64,000 bases of DNA from Bacillota bacterium. Lineage in GTDB: Bacteria; Bacillota; Clostridia; Acetivibrionales; DTU013. Below the pieces are notes generated by a model. It searched no databases. It worked only from the letters and a program-made list of their open reading frames with translations, and was not told where the DNA came from. A program made the translations under genes and the position numbers. Shown here in pieces: positions 8,799 to 16,348 of the stretch (its first letter is position 1; the number at the start of each line of letters is the position of its first letter). The stretch is taken from contig JAEYRB010000029.1 of NCBI GenBank assembly GCA_023409735.1, positions 1 through 64,000 of the forward strand, written 5' to 3'.

Positions 8799-8959
8799 AA
8801 GTGCAGTTAAGCTTCAAAAAGAATGAGGAAGATATGTATAAGCACGTTAAGGAGCAGTTGTCGGAAAGCATTTACCTGAAGCAATTAGTTAAGAAGGATA
8901 TGGAACAACAAAAGCCAGCAAAGAAGAATCCTTTTGAATCTTTTTCATTGGAGGTATGA
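8789..8959 (+). CDS. Small ParR-like DNA-binding adaptor
   Basis: A 56-residue protein beginning MGMKVQLSFKKNEEDMYKHV. A short beta strand (KVQLSF) followed by two helices and a basic, proline-containing tail resembles ribbon-helix-helix adaptors such as ParR, which bind the partition site and the ParM filament end. It starts at ATG 8789 inside the end of the ParM-like gene, with GTGGGG eight bases upstream, so it is translationally coupled. Identification rests on size, fold pattern and position, not on a strong motif. Confidence 0.6.
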   Translation: MGMKVQLSFKKNEEDMYKHVKEQLSESIYLKQLVKKDMEQQKPAKKNPFESFSLEV

Positions 8960-8960
8960 T

Positions 8961-9146
8961 ATGGGTAAATTTTTGCTAGATAATTTAGAATATGTTGTCG
9001 GTATTACCGGAACTGTTATTGGCGGAATAGCTGTTGTTATTAGACTTACTAAACCCATTGTAAAGAATTATGGCGACCTTACGCCGTTGGTTATCCGGCA
9101 CAAGAAATCGCAGCAAGCCATTACACCCGGTAAGAAACTGTTTTAG
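8961..9146 (+). CDS. Small single-helix membrane protein
   Basis: A 61-residue protein with one membrane helix (about residues 11-30, GITGTVIGGIAVVIRL) and a basic C-terminal tail. ATG at 8961 with GGAGG seven bases upstream, one base after the ParR-like stop. It may serve as a membrane partner of the following FtsK-like ATPase, which has no membrane helix of its own; this is inference from adjacency. Confidence 0.65.
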   Translation: MGKFLLDNLEYVVGITGTVIGGIAVVIRLTKPIVKNYGDLTPLVIRHKKSQQAITPGKKLF

Positions 9147-9157
9147 GTGGTGGTACG

Positions 9158-10441
9158 ATGTTCAACAAAGTCAAAGATGCAAGTATTACAAAGGATGCCA
9201 CGCAGCTAAGAGAACAGTTTGAGAGATTAATGTTTGAATTAGGGCTATTGAATAAGTTTAACCAGACCTATGGATTGTACATACAAAGCAAAACTAATTA
9301 CGGCTATTACGCTAAACTGTACCTTCGCCCGGGGCTATCGTTCACGAAGCTGCAGGATTATACAGGAATTATTCAGGAAAACCTAAAATGCTTATGGATA
9401 ATGCAAACTGAACAAATGAGAGAATACGCAGATGTGCAGATTGTTACAGTAGCAATGGATCCTTATAGAGAATATAAAAATCCTGAAATCAAGCCGTGGG
9501 AAATGTATATGGGAGTGGATTTTTGCAATAAGCCTATTATCAATAACAACAACCGCTATTGCATGTACCTTATAGGCGGTGCCACAGGCTCAGGCAAGAC
9601 GTGCTTTATCTTAATGTTAATCATGAGCTGGGTGCTAAGCTGTGCAGTTAATGAGGTTGAAATATACTTATGTGATATAGCAAAAAACGAATATAACTAC
9701 CTAATGTATCTAAAACACGTTAAATGTTACATCAACGACACAGAACAGCTTTATATGGCAATGAAATATCTGGAACATAAAATAGAAAAAAGGAAACGTG
9801 TTATCAGCAAAGCTCGCGAAGAAGGCTGGGCAACTAATATCGAAGAATATAACAAGGCGAGTAAAAACAAGCTTTCATATTGTTATTTGATAATTGATGA
9901 ATGCAGCGTTTTAATGCCTGACAAGACAGACAATAAAGAAGAAACAGAGCAAAAGCAGTATTCTTTAGATATGTTAAAACGTATATCAAAAATTGGCAGA
10001 AGTTTAGGAATATTCTGCATTAACGCAACTCAAAAAACTACCCGTGATGAAATACCTGCGATAATTAAAAACATGTCCGCTGTAAGAATAAGTTTTAGGG
10101 CGAATGATCGAGTAAGCAGTGAGGTTATAATGGGAGATCATTCAGCAGTTGGGCTATCGCCTCGGTATGCTGTATATTCCACGAATGGTGGCGAAAGACA
10201 AGATTATCTGTATAGTCCATACATATCAACAGAAATGCTCAATAAGTTCATCCGGGAAAACGAGGATAAAAAGCATAATAAACTTGACTTAGAAGCCGAG
10301 CTTAGTGCAATAGAGGAAGCGAAATCAAAACCTCCGAAATCTGTTCATTCCCAAAAGAAAAAGAAAGAGAAGGACTCTCCATCAAAGATATACGATGATG
10401 ATTTTATGCAAGTATCAGGTGGTGATTATATTGATTACTGA
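9158..10441 (+). CDS. FtsK/SpoIIIE (TcpA-like) DNA translocase ATPase
   Basis: A 427-residue P-loop motor. Walker A GGATGSGKT is at about 140-148, Walker B YLIIDECS near 248, and the downstream ATQKTTRDEIP segment matches the conserved ATQRP-type motif of FtsK/TcpA proteins. No membrane segment is seen, unlike classical FtsK; the small membrane protein just upstream may compensate. Such stand-alone motors act as coupling or transfer ATPases in Gram-positive plasmids and integrative elements (TcpA of pCW3, ConQ of ICEBs1, Orf21 of Tn916). The C-terminal 60 residues are charged and lysine-rich. It overlaps the next gene by about 10 bases. Confidence 0.85.
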   Translation: MFNKVKDASITKDATQLREQFERLMFELGLLNKFNQTYGLYIQSKTNYGYYAKLYLRPGLSFTKLQDYTGIIQENLKCLWIMQTEQMREYADVQIVTVAMDPYREYKNPEIKPWEMYMGVDFCNKPIINNNNRYCMYLIGGATGSGKTCFILMLIMSWVLSCAVNEVEIYLCDIAKNEYNYLMYLKHVKCYINDTEQLYMAMKYLEHKIEKRKRVISKAREEGWATNIEEYNKASKNKLSYCYLIIDECSVLMPDKTDNKEETEQKQYSLDMLKRISKIGRSLGIFCINATQKTTRDEIPAIIKNMSAVRISFRANDRVSSEVIMGDHSAVGLSPRYAVYSTNGGERQDYLYSPYISTEMLNKFIRENEDKKHNKLDLEAELSAIEEAKSKPPKSVHSQKKKKEKDSPSKIYDDDFMQVSGGDYIDY

Positions 10442-11027
10442 TCGGGACAATGAAGTAATTAAGCAATGGTTTGAACCATATAAATTCGCTTCAATCTCAC
10501 AGATTGAGAAATCATTTTTCCGAAATCAGCAAAACTCATACGAAATAGCCCGAAGAAGATTGTGCGCTATGGTCAGTGATGGCTTTTTGAAACTCTATAG
10601 AGATGATGTCGGTCGTCGAAGTATTTACATGCTAAATATTAAGAATGTTACTCCACCAAGTCCTCACAGAATGATAACCCTTGATGTTTTAGCGGAAATG
10701 CGATACTGCGGTTTTAATGTGGAATTTTATGGGATAGAAAAGCAATGGCTTGACGGACAGATTCGTAGTGATGCATTTACTATATTCACTGTTAAAAACC
10801 GCCGGTATCATTTTTTCATCGAAGTACAGACTGCAAATAATTATCACAGGCTTGACAAATATGATACATTGAAAGCAAGTGGTGAAGTGCAGAAGCTCCT
10901 CAATAAAAATTTTTTCCCCAGGATACTTTTTATCAGCGATACTAAATATACAGATCTACATATCAATTCAACCGAGATAATACAGCTTGACACTCAGCTA
11001 AATATGTTTCCTTCGATACTTGTCTAG
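10431..11027 (+). CDS. Replication-relaxation family protein
   Basis: A 198-residue protein with an N-terminal winged-helix domain (residues about 10-75, FASISQIEKSFFRNQQ onward) and a C-terminal nuclease-like fold. DAFTIFTVKNRRYHFFIEVQ is the equivalent of the D..EvD signature of the replication-relaxation family (Pfam PF13814), described as needed for plasmid replication and DNA relaxation. Start: TTG at 10431, in frame and preceded by AGGTGGTGAT; ATT or ATA codons just upstream are possible. It pairs with the preceding translocase as on mobilizable plasmids. Confidence 0.7.
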   Translation: MITDRDNEVIKQWFEPYKFASISQIEKSFFRNQQNSYEIARRRLCAMVSDGFLKLYRDDVGRRSIYMLNIKNVTPPSPHRMITLDVLAEMRYCGFNVEFYGIEKQWLDGQIRSDAFTIFTVKNRRYHFFIEVQTANNYHRLDKYDTLKASGEVQKLLNKNFFPRILFISDTKYTDLHINSTEIIQLDTQLNMFPSILV

Positions 11028-11410
11028 CTGTAGTGTTACCGTATAACTATAACTCTACATAAGTACAAGTTAAAAAGGCTAAAATACGCCATTTTAACAA
11101 CTCAATAATATTGATGAAACAAAGTGAAATCAATATTGTCAGAGCAGCAGCAGAAATTCTGCTGATATGCTCTGTGGTCGGCAGCTTGCCTATGGTTGCT
11201 GCCATGTCCGACATTCCCCTTGAGCGTTTCTCATATTACGCATAGTGATTGTCTGCTCAATTACCATGTGACATAAGTCCTTCGTTCACCGGCCATGCTC
11301 GATTTGCCAGTAGTGCATTGGTTAGGCTGTATACTGCAAACGCATATTCAACGGCAATTTCCTACAGCTGAACTGATCATATATAACCAATGAGAAAAGG
11401 AGCGATACGA
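11028..11410. other. Hairpin-rich non-coding stretch in the cargo
   Basis: A 383-bp gap without a credible gene. It holds a series of inverted repeats: ATATTGAT/ATCAATAT around 11108-11135; a two-part hairpin with outer stem AGAGCA/TGCTCT (11141-11146, 11168-11173) enclosing CAGCAG/CTGCTG (11148-11153, 11159-11164); and a second two-part hairpin with outer GTCGG/CCGAC (11177-11181, 11208-11212) and inner GCAGC/GCTGC (11181-11185, 11198-11202). It follows the replication-relaxation gene directly, so it could be an origin, an oriT or a small structured RNA. Confidence 0.6.
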
Positions 11411-11635
11411 ATGATTAAACTAGCAATAAGCATATTAGAACTCTACGTTATAGTACGACTATTTTTATGGGGCATTCAACTCATTAAGGGAAAGAACAAA
11501 GGCATAATGGGTAAAACGCTGTTATTAGTAAGAAAGAAAATAAACAGGCGATTAGACAAGGCATTAGAAAAGCAAATGATATTAAGCAAGGATAAAGTTA
11601 TAGAATTTAAGAAACGGAGGACAAATCATGATTAA
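11411..11635 (+). CDS. Small membrane protein with basic tail
   Basis: A 74-residue protein with an N-terminal membrane helix (LAISILELYVIVRLFLWGI) followed by about 50 strongly basic residues likely on the cytoplasmic side. ATG 11411 has GGAG about nine bases upstream. Its end overlaps the next start by eight bases. No family recognised; the basic tail could contact DNA. Confidence 0.6.
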   Translation: MIKLAISILELYVIVRLFLWGIQLIKGKNKGIMGKTLLLVRKKINRRLDKALEKQMILSKDKVIEFKKRRTNHD

Positions 11636-11930
11636 CGTGTATGAAAACGAAACAATAATCGCAAGAGTAAACTACAACAGCAATCTTGATTATTGGGATG
11701 GACACAATCAGACATGCGGAAGTACAGGAAGGCACAAAGGAATTACAAGGCTTAAAAGCGGCAAATATGTGCTGATACACGGCACCCAATGGCAAGGCGA
11801 AAAAGATTATGCGGAAGTTATCAGCAAAGATGAAGCTTTACAGGAAATTCTTAAATCCGGCAATGAGGAATTGCTAGATAAGTTTAAGGACCTGAAAGAA
11901 TTATACAAAAGTTTGGATGAAGAATCATAG
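11628..11930 (+). CDS. Conserved-looking 100-residue soluble protein
   Basis: Begins MINVYENETIIARVNYN and contains a segment rich in Gly, Trp and Tyr (YWDGHNQTC, IHGTQWQG) before a helical, acidic C-terminal third. No membrane helix and no enzyme motif is apparent. ATG 11628 has CGGAGGACAAATC upstream. Translational overlap with the previous gene places it in the cargo operon. Unrecognised. Confidence 0.6.
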   Translation: MINVYENETIIARVNYNSNLDYWDGHNQTCGSTGRHKGITRLKSGKYVLIHGTQWQGEKDYAEVISKDEALQEILKSGNEELLDKFKDLKELYKSLDEES

Positions 11931-11976
11931 TGGAAGGGCTTAGCCTCCCTTCCCCATCTTTGAAAGGAGATTACAT

Positions 11977-12162
11977 ATGGGTTTAATAATAGGAATGGCT
12001 ACACTTACAGTAGCGAGTGCGGTAACGCAGAAAATATTTTCAGCTGTAGGTAAAATGGATGAAGCACAGTATTTAGACCTTGCCACCAAATCAGGGCTTG
12101 TTGTAACAAGTCTGACAGCCTTTGCAAAAGTAGTAAAAGTTATAGCAGGATTGGGGGCTTAG
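11977..12162 (+). CDS. Small membrane protein, SpoIIIAC-like motif
   Basis: A 61-residue protein with two hydrophobic stretches around a central VGKMDEAQYLDLA. This GK-x-D-x-AQ pattern with flanking helices resembles the small SpoIIIAC/SpoIIIAD channel subunits, but the match is short and may be coincidental. ATG 11977 has AAAGGAGA eight bases upstream. One base separates its stop from the next start, so the pair is probably made together, perhaps as parts of one membrane assembly. Confidence 0.6.
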   Translation: MGLIIGMATLTVASAVTQKIFSAVGKMDEAQYLDLATKSGLVVTSLTAFAKVVKVIAGLGA

Positions 12163-12163
12163 T

Positions 12164-12475
12164 ATGAACGTGCCTATTGTTGGTGGCTGTATTGTCGTAG
12201 GGCTTGCACTCCTGAATGAACCTCAGACAGCTATTAAGCTTGTCACTTCTGCTATTACAATCCGTGGCGGTGCATGGCTATGTACTAAAATTACAGCGAT
12301 AGACAAAAACGCAAGTGATATAATAAATTTCACCGGATGGTCATTAGCAGGGATACCCATTGTCGGCGTGCTGAAACTTGCTACAAGAGGATTGCCGGAG
12401 ATAATGCAGCGTTTTTCTGAAATCGAAGGGAAAATAGAAAGTGTAGGTGCATGGATCAACAATCTATTTGGATAA
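12164..12475 (+). CDS. Small polytopic membrane protein
   Basis: A 103-residue hydrophobic protein with two to three membrane segments (IVGGCIVVGLALL, TIRGGAWLCTKI, WSLAGIPIVGVLKLA) and an amphipathic C-terminal helix ending in VGAWINNLFG. ATG at 12164 with GGGGG eight bases upstream. It is paired with the preceding 61-residue protein. Unrecognised; a pore or channel partner of the FtsK-like motor is a possibility only. Confidence 0.6.
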   Translation: MNVPIVGGCIVVGLALLNEPQTAIKLVTSAITIRGGAWLCTKITAIDKNASDIINFTGWSLAGIPIVGVLKLATRGLPEIMQRFSEIEGKIESVGAWINNLFG

Positions 12476-12627
12476 AAATAAGCCCTCTGCCATAAAGACA
12501 GCTGGAGCAATTCGGCTTCCTTTTTTGGCAGAAAATGTTGTTCTTAAAAATACAATTAATCATTTTATTTGTATTTATAATACATTTATGTATAATAATA
12601 TTAGCAATATGTACAAGGAGGATTGTT

Positions 12628-13278
12628 ATGAAAATATTTAAAAAATGGTGGTTCTGGGTAATAGCAATAATAGTTATAATTGTGGTTATTCCAAAGGATA
12701 ACAGCAGTACAAAGGATACAACTACGGATAATGTAGCTACAAGCGCGGCGAACGCTACGCAGAAGGTTGCCGATGAGATTACTGAGAGAGTTGCTGAAGA
12801 AATTGATACCACACCATGGATTAAAGCAGGTATGTATAAGGCAGGTACAGATATACAAGCCGGCGAATATGTGATTTATGCCGAATCAATGGCTTATTAT
12901 CAAGTAAGTAATGACAGCACCGGATCACTCGATAGCATAGTATCAAATGATAATTTTTCCGGGAATCGTTACATTACCGTAACTGATGGACAGTATATTG
13001 AAATTACCAATGCAAAGATGCTGACAGTAGATGATGCTAAGCCCATTGAACCCGCAGACGGCAAATACGCAGATGGCATGTACAAAGTAGGCCGAGACAT
13101 AAAAGCCGGAGAATATAAAGTTGTACCAACCGGCACAGCTTATGTTGAAGTTGCAAATGATTCAACTGGTACCCTTGACGGAATTGTTACTAATGATAAC
13201 ATTGAAGCAGAAAAGTACATAACTGTTGCAGACGGACAATACCTCAAACTAGTCAGTTGCTATATTGCGATTGACTGA
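12628..13278 (+). CDS. Membrane-anchored surface protein with two tandem repeats
   Basis: A 216-residue protein with an uncleaved-looking N-terminal helix (WWFWVIAIIVIIVVI), a Thr/Asn/Ala-rich linker and two copies of a domain of about 55-60 residues. Copy one starts MYKAGTDIQAGEY and copy two MYKVGRDIKAGEY; both continue with a V-N-DSTG-LD-IV-NDN core and end in ITV-DGQY. The same repeat type is found in Firmicute secreted proteins but I know no function. Likely displayed outside the cell. ATG 12628 with AAGGAGG six bases upstream; last gene of the cargo before a shared terminator. It could be a lysogenic conversion factor. Confidence 0.7.
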   Translation: MKIFKKWWFWVIAIIVIIVVIPKDNSSTKDTTTDNVATSAANATQKVADEITERVAEEIDTTPWIKAGMYKAGTDIQAGEYVIYAESMAYYQVSNDSTGSLDSIVSNDNFSGNRYITVTDGQYIEITNAKMLTVDDAKPIEPADGKYADGMYKVGRDIKAGEYKVVPTGTAYVEVANDSTGTLDGIVTNDNIEAEKYITVADGQYLKLVSCYIAID

Positions 13279-13301
13279 AGGAACTGAAAATAAAAAAATA
13301 A

Positions 13302-13327
13302 AGCCCCTAGGATCACTCCCAGGGGCT
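13302..13327. terminator. Bidirectional terminator between cargo and lysis genes
   Basis: AGCCCCT (13302-13308) pairs with AGGGGCT (13321-13327). An A-rich run lies before it and a TTTT tract after it, so it can end both the rightward cargo operon and the leftward late operon. Confidence 0.8.
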
Positions 13328-13340
13328 AACTTTTACTCTA

Positions 13341-13667
13341 CTATGTTATGCTTTTGTTTATTTTACCATCGTCCAAATAATCTTTAATCATGTCAAACCA
13401 TTCCTGCAGCTTTTCACGCACAAGATCCTCCGGGAACCAAAAACGTAACCACGCAGGTATTAAATTATACACCTGAAGAAATACCGTCTCGAATCTCTCC
13501 TGTCCTCTCTTTGTACCACGTATCACAGACTCAGCCTGAAGCATTAGCCGATACGCTGTCCCCCGGAGCTCGTTCCACTTTCCTCTTACTGCTAAACATA
13601 CGATATAAACTAAAAAAGCCACTATAATCAATATAGTTGGCCAGTTTGTAAATAGAAATTCTTTCAC
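13341..13667 (-). CDS. Phage membrane protein at the end of the lysis module
   Basis: A 108-residue protein with one N-terminal membrane helix (TILIIVAFLVYIVCLAV) and a soluble helical remainder. It follows the endolysin by four bases and is the last gene of the late operon. Proteins of this type beside clostridial endolysins are often annotated as holin-like, but the true holin candidate here is the coiled-coil protein upstream. GTG at 13667 with AAGGTGAT upstream. Confidence 0.65.
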   Translation of the reverse strand: MKEFLFTNWPTILIIVAFLVYIVCLAVRGKWNELRGTAYRLMLQAESVIRGTKRGQERFETVFLQVYNLIPAWLRFWFPEDLVREKLQEWFDMIKDYLDDGKINKSIT

Positions 13668-13671
13668 AATA

Positions 13672-14355
13672 TCACCTTAACCCTTTCTTATCCTCAGCCC
13701 ATTTAATGAATAAATATTCCAGATTCTTTACAGTTCCGCTGTTAACCAGATTAATCCATGTAGTTGAATCAGATAGTCTACCCTGCTGTGTGAGGTACCG
13801 TATAGCTTCTATGCCCTGTTGTTTAGCTGTAGGCTTCTCGTATTCTATGTAAGGTATCTTTCCGTGCTTCTGCCATGTTCTGCCGTACAATCCCTTTACA
13901 GGACCTATGTTGAGACATGCCGTAATCTGCACATCGTTGTCCCACTTCGGAGTACATTCCACGACCTTGCCATCACCTATGTATACGCCAATATGCCCGG
14001 GCAGCCATACAGCTTCGCCCGGGATAATATCCTTGAAGTCTGCTGACACATCAATACATTTATTTATCATGCCATCTGCGTTAATGTCCGGTACACCATT
14101 CGTGCTGTACTTTGATTTAGGAAACCCCCATAATATGCCTTTTATGAGATTCACACAGTCAAAGCCGTAATATTCTTTGCCAATAAGTTTTCTTAGCTGT
14201 GCCTGCTTTGCCGTTGTATACCAATTAGGCAGTTGTCTTGATTTACTTGTGATAAGTGCCTCTGTTACAGGCATACCGTAACAACCTAACATGTATACTG
14301 TTTTATATTTGTCAACAATGTCCATGAGTTTCTGAATAAATTCCTTGCTATTCAC
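13672..14355 (-). CDS. Endolysin, NlpC/P60-type peptidase
   Basis: A 227-residue cell-wall hydrolase expected to cleave peptidoglycan stem peptides during lysis. The NlpC/P60 catalytic Cys is in YYGFDCVNLIKG near residue 67 and the catalytic His in LPGHIGVYIGDG near 120. The C-terminal region (about 155-227) is helical and may bind cell wall. GTG 14355 with GGGGGTGA upstream, overlapping the holin stop by four bases, the classical lysis cassette order. Confidence 0.85.
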   Translation of the reverse strand: MNSKEFIQKLMDIVDKYKTVYMLGCYGMPVTEALITSKSRQLPNWYTTAKQAQLRKLIGKEYYGFDCVNLIKGILWGFPKSKYSTNGVPDINADGMINKCIDVSADFKDIIPGEAVWLPGHIGVYIGDGKVVECTPKWDNDVQITACLNIGPVKGLYGRTWQKHGKIPYIEYEKPTAKQQGIEAIRYLTQQGRLSDSTTWINLVNSGTVKNLEYLFIKWAEDKKGLR

Positions 14356-14648
14356 TTAATCACCCCCAAGTATTCTTTGAAATAATTCATTCCAATTGCC
14401 GCCATAACGATTATGGTACCAATGATACACAAGGTTTTGATTACTGTCTTGCCGGTATCACTTTGCCAAAATGCCGATTTTATGTCGCTTGGTTTTATTT
14501 TTTTTAAATCCTCTTTGATTTCCTTCAGATCCTCTTTGATTTCCTTGATGTAGATGATTGTGCCAGCCTGCTGATTTTCTACAAATCGTATACGCTCTTC
14601 CAACTTTTCTTGTCTTTCCCATAGTTGCTGTATTTTATCATCATCCAT
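14352..14648 (-). CDS. Holin, XhlA-like
   Basis: A 98-residue protein with an N-terminal coiled coil of heptad repeats (KIQQLWERQEKLEERI, then two IKEDLKEI repeats) and a single C-terminal membrane helix (LCIIGTIIVMAAIGM), the layout of haemolysin XhlA family holins. It should set the timing of lysis by releasing or activating the endolysin. ATG 14648 with AAAGGCGG upstream. Confidence 0.8.
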   Translation of the reverse strand: MDDDKIQQLWERQEKLEERIRFVENQQAGTIIYIKEIKEDLKEIKEDLKKIKPSDIKSAFWQSDTGKTVIKTLCIIGTIIVMAAIGMNYFKEYLGVIK

Positions 14649-14727
14649 CTTGCACCGCCTTTCACTTTATGGTAAAATTTATAAGCCTTCCATTGTTAGC
14701 GCACCGCCGACAATTGGAGGGTATAGT

Positions 14728-14762
14728 AAAGCCCGGTTGGAGTTTCATTCCTTCCGGGCTTT
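14728..14762 (-). terminator. Terminator between baseplate and lysis genes
   Basis: AAAGCCCGG (14728-14736) pairs with CCGGGCTTT (14754-14762), and an inner GGA/TCC pairing extends the stem. On the minus strand a short T-run follows. It separates the tail genes from the lysis cassette and may act as an attenuator. Confidence 0.65.
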
Positions 14763-14784
14763 GAGATTTGTTCGTTTATGACAC

Positions 14785-14976
14785 CTAACTCGCATTTATA
14801 AATTTAAGCATAGCTGTTCTTAGCCCTGCAATTGTTGTTGCCGTTTCAATCTCCTCAATAGTTTGTGCCTTTGCATCAGATGGCACCCTTGTGCATTCCA
14901 GAGAGTCAGTAAAGAACTGTTCCGATGGTGTCATATCGCGCACTGTGCCTATTGAACTATCAAATATCCTACTCAT
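14785..14976 (-). CDS. Small phage tail-region protein
   Basis: A 63-residue soluble protein beginning MSRIFDSSIGTVRDM, directly coupled (4-bp overlap) to the baseplate protein upstream. No motif recognised. Short proteins in this position are common after BppU in Firmicute siphoviruses. ATG 14976 with GGGGGAG upstream. Confidence 0.6.
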   Translation of the reverse strand: MSRIFDSSIGTVRDMTPSEQFFTDSLECTRVPSDAKAQTIEEIETATTIAGLRTAMLKFINAS

Positions 14977-16184
14977 TCCTTGCTCCCCCTTAATTCAATT
15001 ATTGAACCCGCTGGAATTGTGTACGGAGAAGTTAATATTATATATATCTTATTTATTGATGTAATTCCAGATTTCAATGCAGACATTGTAATTTGTCCAC
15101 TAGTCCTACTTGTGCCATCACTACATGCTGAAATAGTCTTTATAATAGCCGCATTATCCAAGACAGCAATGTTGGTTTCACTTATGCCATATTGGCTTTT
15201 ATAAGCTCCAACATAAAAAGAGTCATTATTATCATTATTGGTATATGGATTAAAATATCCAGTTGAAATATTATTTAATTGTCCAAATGCATAAATGTTT
15301 GTTCCGACTGGGCTAGTGCTTCCAGCAGGAACAATGATGTTGAGTTGTGCTCTTGCTAAATCCAAAGTTTTGCCGTTATCGTCATTTTGAATAGTTATAG
15401 CATTAACAGCTCCTGTTAATGTTGTATGATACACAACAGGCATTACTTGGTTCGTATTTTCAGCCAAAGACGCATTCATGGCAGTATATCCAGCTTGACG
15501 CGTTACCTCTGCTGTTGCTCTTGCCTGTTCTGCTGTAGCCCTGGCTGTTTCGGCTGTTGCTCTGCTGTTCTCGGCTGTTGCACGATTAGTCTCTGCTGTA
15601 GCTCTATTAGTTTCGGCTGTGGTTCTAGCGGTTTCAGCATTGTTCCTCGAAGTTTCCGCATTTGCCCTTAAGGCTTCAGCAGATGCCCTTAACCCCTCTG
15701 CGGTTGATCGTGATTCTTCAGCTGATATTCTTAATTCTTCAGCAGATATTCTTTCCACTTCATTGTGCGCCATCTGCTGCAATACGGGAAATTCCGATGT
15801 GCTCTGTACTGCAGATGAAGTAATGGCATCGCCAATAACCGTAAATTTGAATGAGCTAGGTGGTGTCAATCGTGCATCATTAGCATCAAATAATTGTATT
15901 GTTGCTGCTACAGTACCCTCGCAAGCTATTTCGCTTGTGCCTAAAGAATATGTCAATGAGTCCTCGCCAACTGCCATATCGCCTTGTACTACTACGTTAT
16001 CCCATCGAGTAAATGTGATTGTAGCATGGTCTATCCCGCTATAGTCTACCTCTGTGATGTTGTTAAAAAGTCTGACAGTCAGTGAATATGCGTCTATGTC
16101 GTTCTGAACAACTTTAAACCGTTTGTTTGGAAGAATATTTTCTTCTCCAATTTGTAAGTTTATCGGAAAGTTTTTAGTTATCAT
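14973..16184 (-). CDS. BppU-like baseplate upper protein with coiled-coil stalk
   Basis: A 403-residue structural protein. Residues about 1-120 resemble the N-terminal domain of BppU family baseplate proteins (MITKNFPINLQIGEEN, NITEVDYSGI). Residues about 145-235 are seven-residue repeats of the type RATAETN/RASAEAL, predicting a long trimeric coiled-coil stalk. The C-terminal 165 residues form a beta-rich head, probably exposed and receptor-facing. The DNA of the stalk is internally repetitive and could vary in length. ATG 16184 with AAGGAGG upstream. Confidence 0.8.
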   Translation of the reverse strand: MITKNFPINLQIGEENILPNKRFKVVQNDIDAYSLTVRLFNNITEVDYSGIDHATITFTRWDNVVVQGDMAVGEDSLTYSLGTSEIACEGTVAATIQLFDANDARLTPPSSFKFTVIGDAITSSAVQSTSEFPVLQQMAHNEVERISAEELRISAEESRSTAEGLRASAEALRANAETSRNNAETARTTAETNRATAETNRATAENSRATAETARATAEQARATAEVTRQAGYTAMNASLAENTNQVMPVVYHTTLTGAVNAITIQNDDNGKTLDLARAQLNIIVPAGSTSPVGTNIYAFGQLNNISTGYFNPYTNNDNNDSFYVGAYKSQYGISETNIAVLDNAAIIKTISACSDGTSRTSGQITMSALKSGITSINKIYIILTSPYTIPAGSIIELRGSKE

Positions 16185-16197
16185 ATATCATCCTCCT

Positions 16198-16344
16198 TTA
16201 CTCAGTCATTGCGCTCAATATCTCAGTCTTTTCCTCAGTGTTCAACGCGGGGTATTCCAAAATAATTGCCTCTGCAGTTCTATCCTCAGAGGCCATTCTT
16301 ACTTTTATTGCACGTACGAATATGTTCTTTTTCCATGTTGCCAT
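16198..16344 (-). CDS. 48-residue phage tail-region protein
   Basis: Translation begins MATWKKNIFVRAIKVRM and ends in a helix (NTEEKTEILSAMTE). Preceded by GGGAGG and lying between two tail genes with only short gaps on each side, so it is a genuine small gene. Very short XkdX-like proteins occur at this site in related phages. No motif beyond that. Confidence 0.6.
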   Translation of the reverse strand: MATWKKNIFVRAIKVRMASEDRTAEAIILEYPALNTEEKTEILSAMTE

Positions 16345-16348
16345 CTGT

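Noticed and set aside
12456..12858. Leftward hydrophobic frames opposite the tandem-repeat protein
   Set aside because: Shadows of the rightward gene and its leader; no ribosome sites and wrong direction for the operon.
7035..13330. Separate integrated element next to the prophage
   Set aside because: No third copy of the att repeat and no second integrase were seen at the junction near 13330, so the cargo is treated as part of one element.
15426..15671. Plus-strand Cys-rich reading frame over the baseplate gene
   Set aside because: It is the mirror of the Ala/Thr/Glu repeat stalk on the opposite strand and has no ribosome site.
15530..15770. Variable-repeat system (diversity-generating retroelement) in the baseplate gene
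   Set aside because: The repeats encode a regular coiled coil; no reverse transcriptase or template repeat is present in the window.
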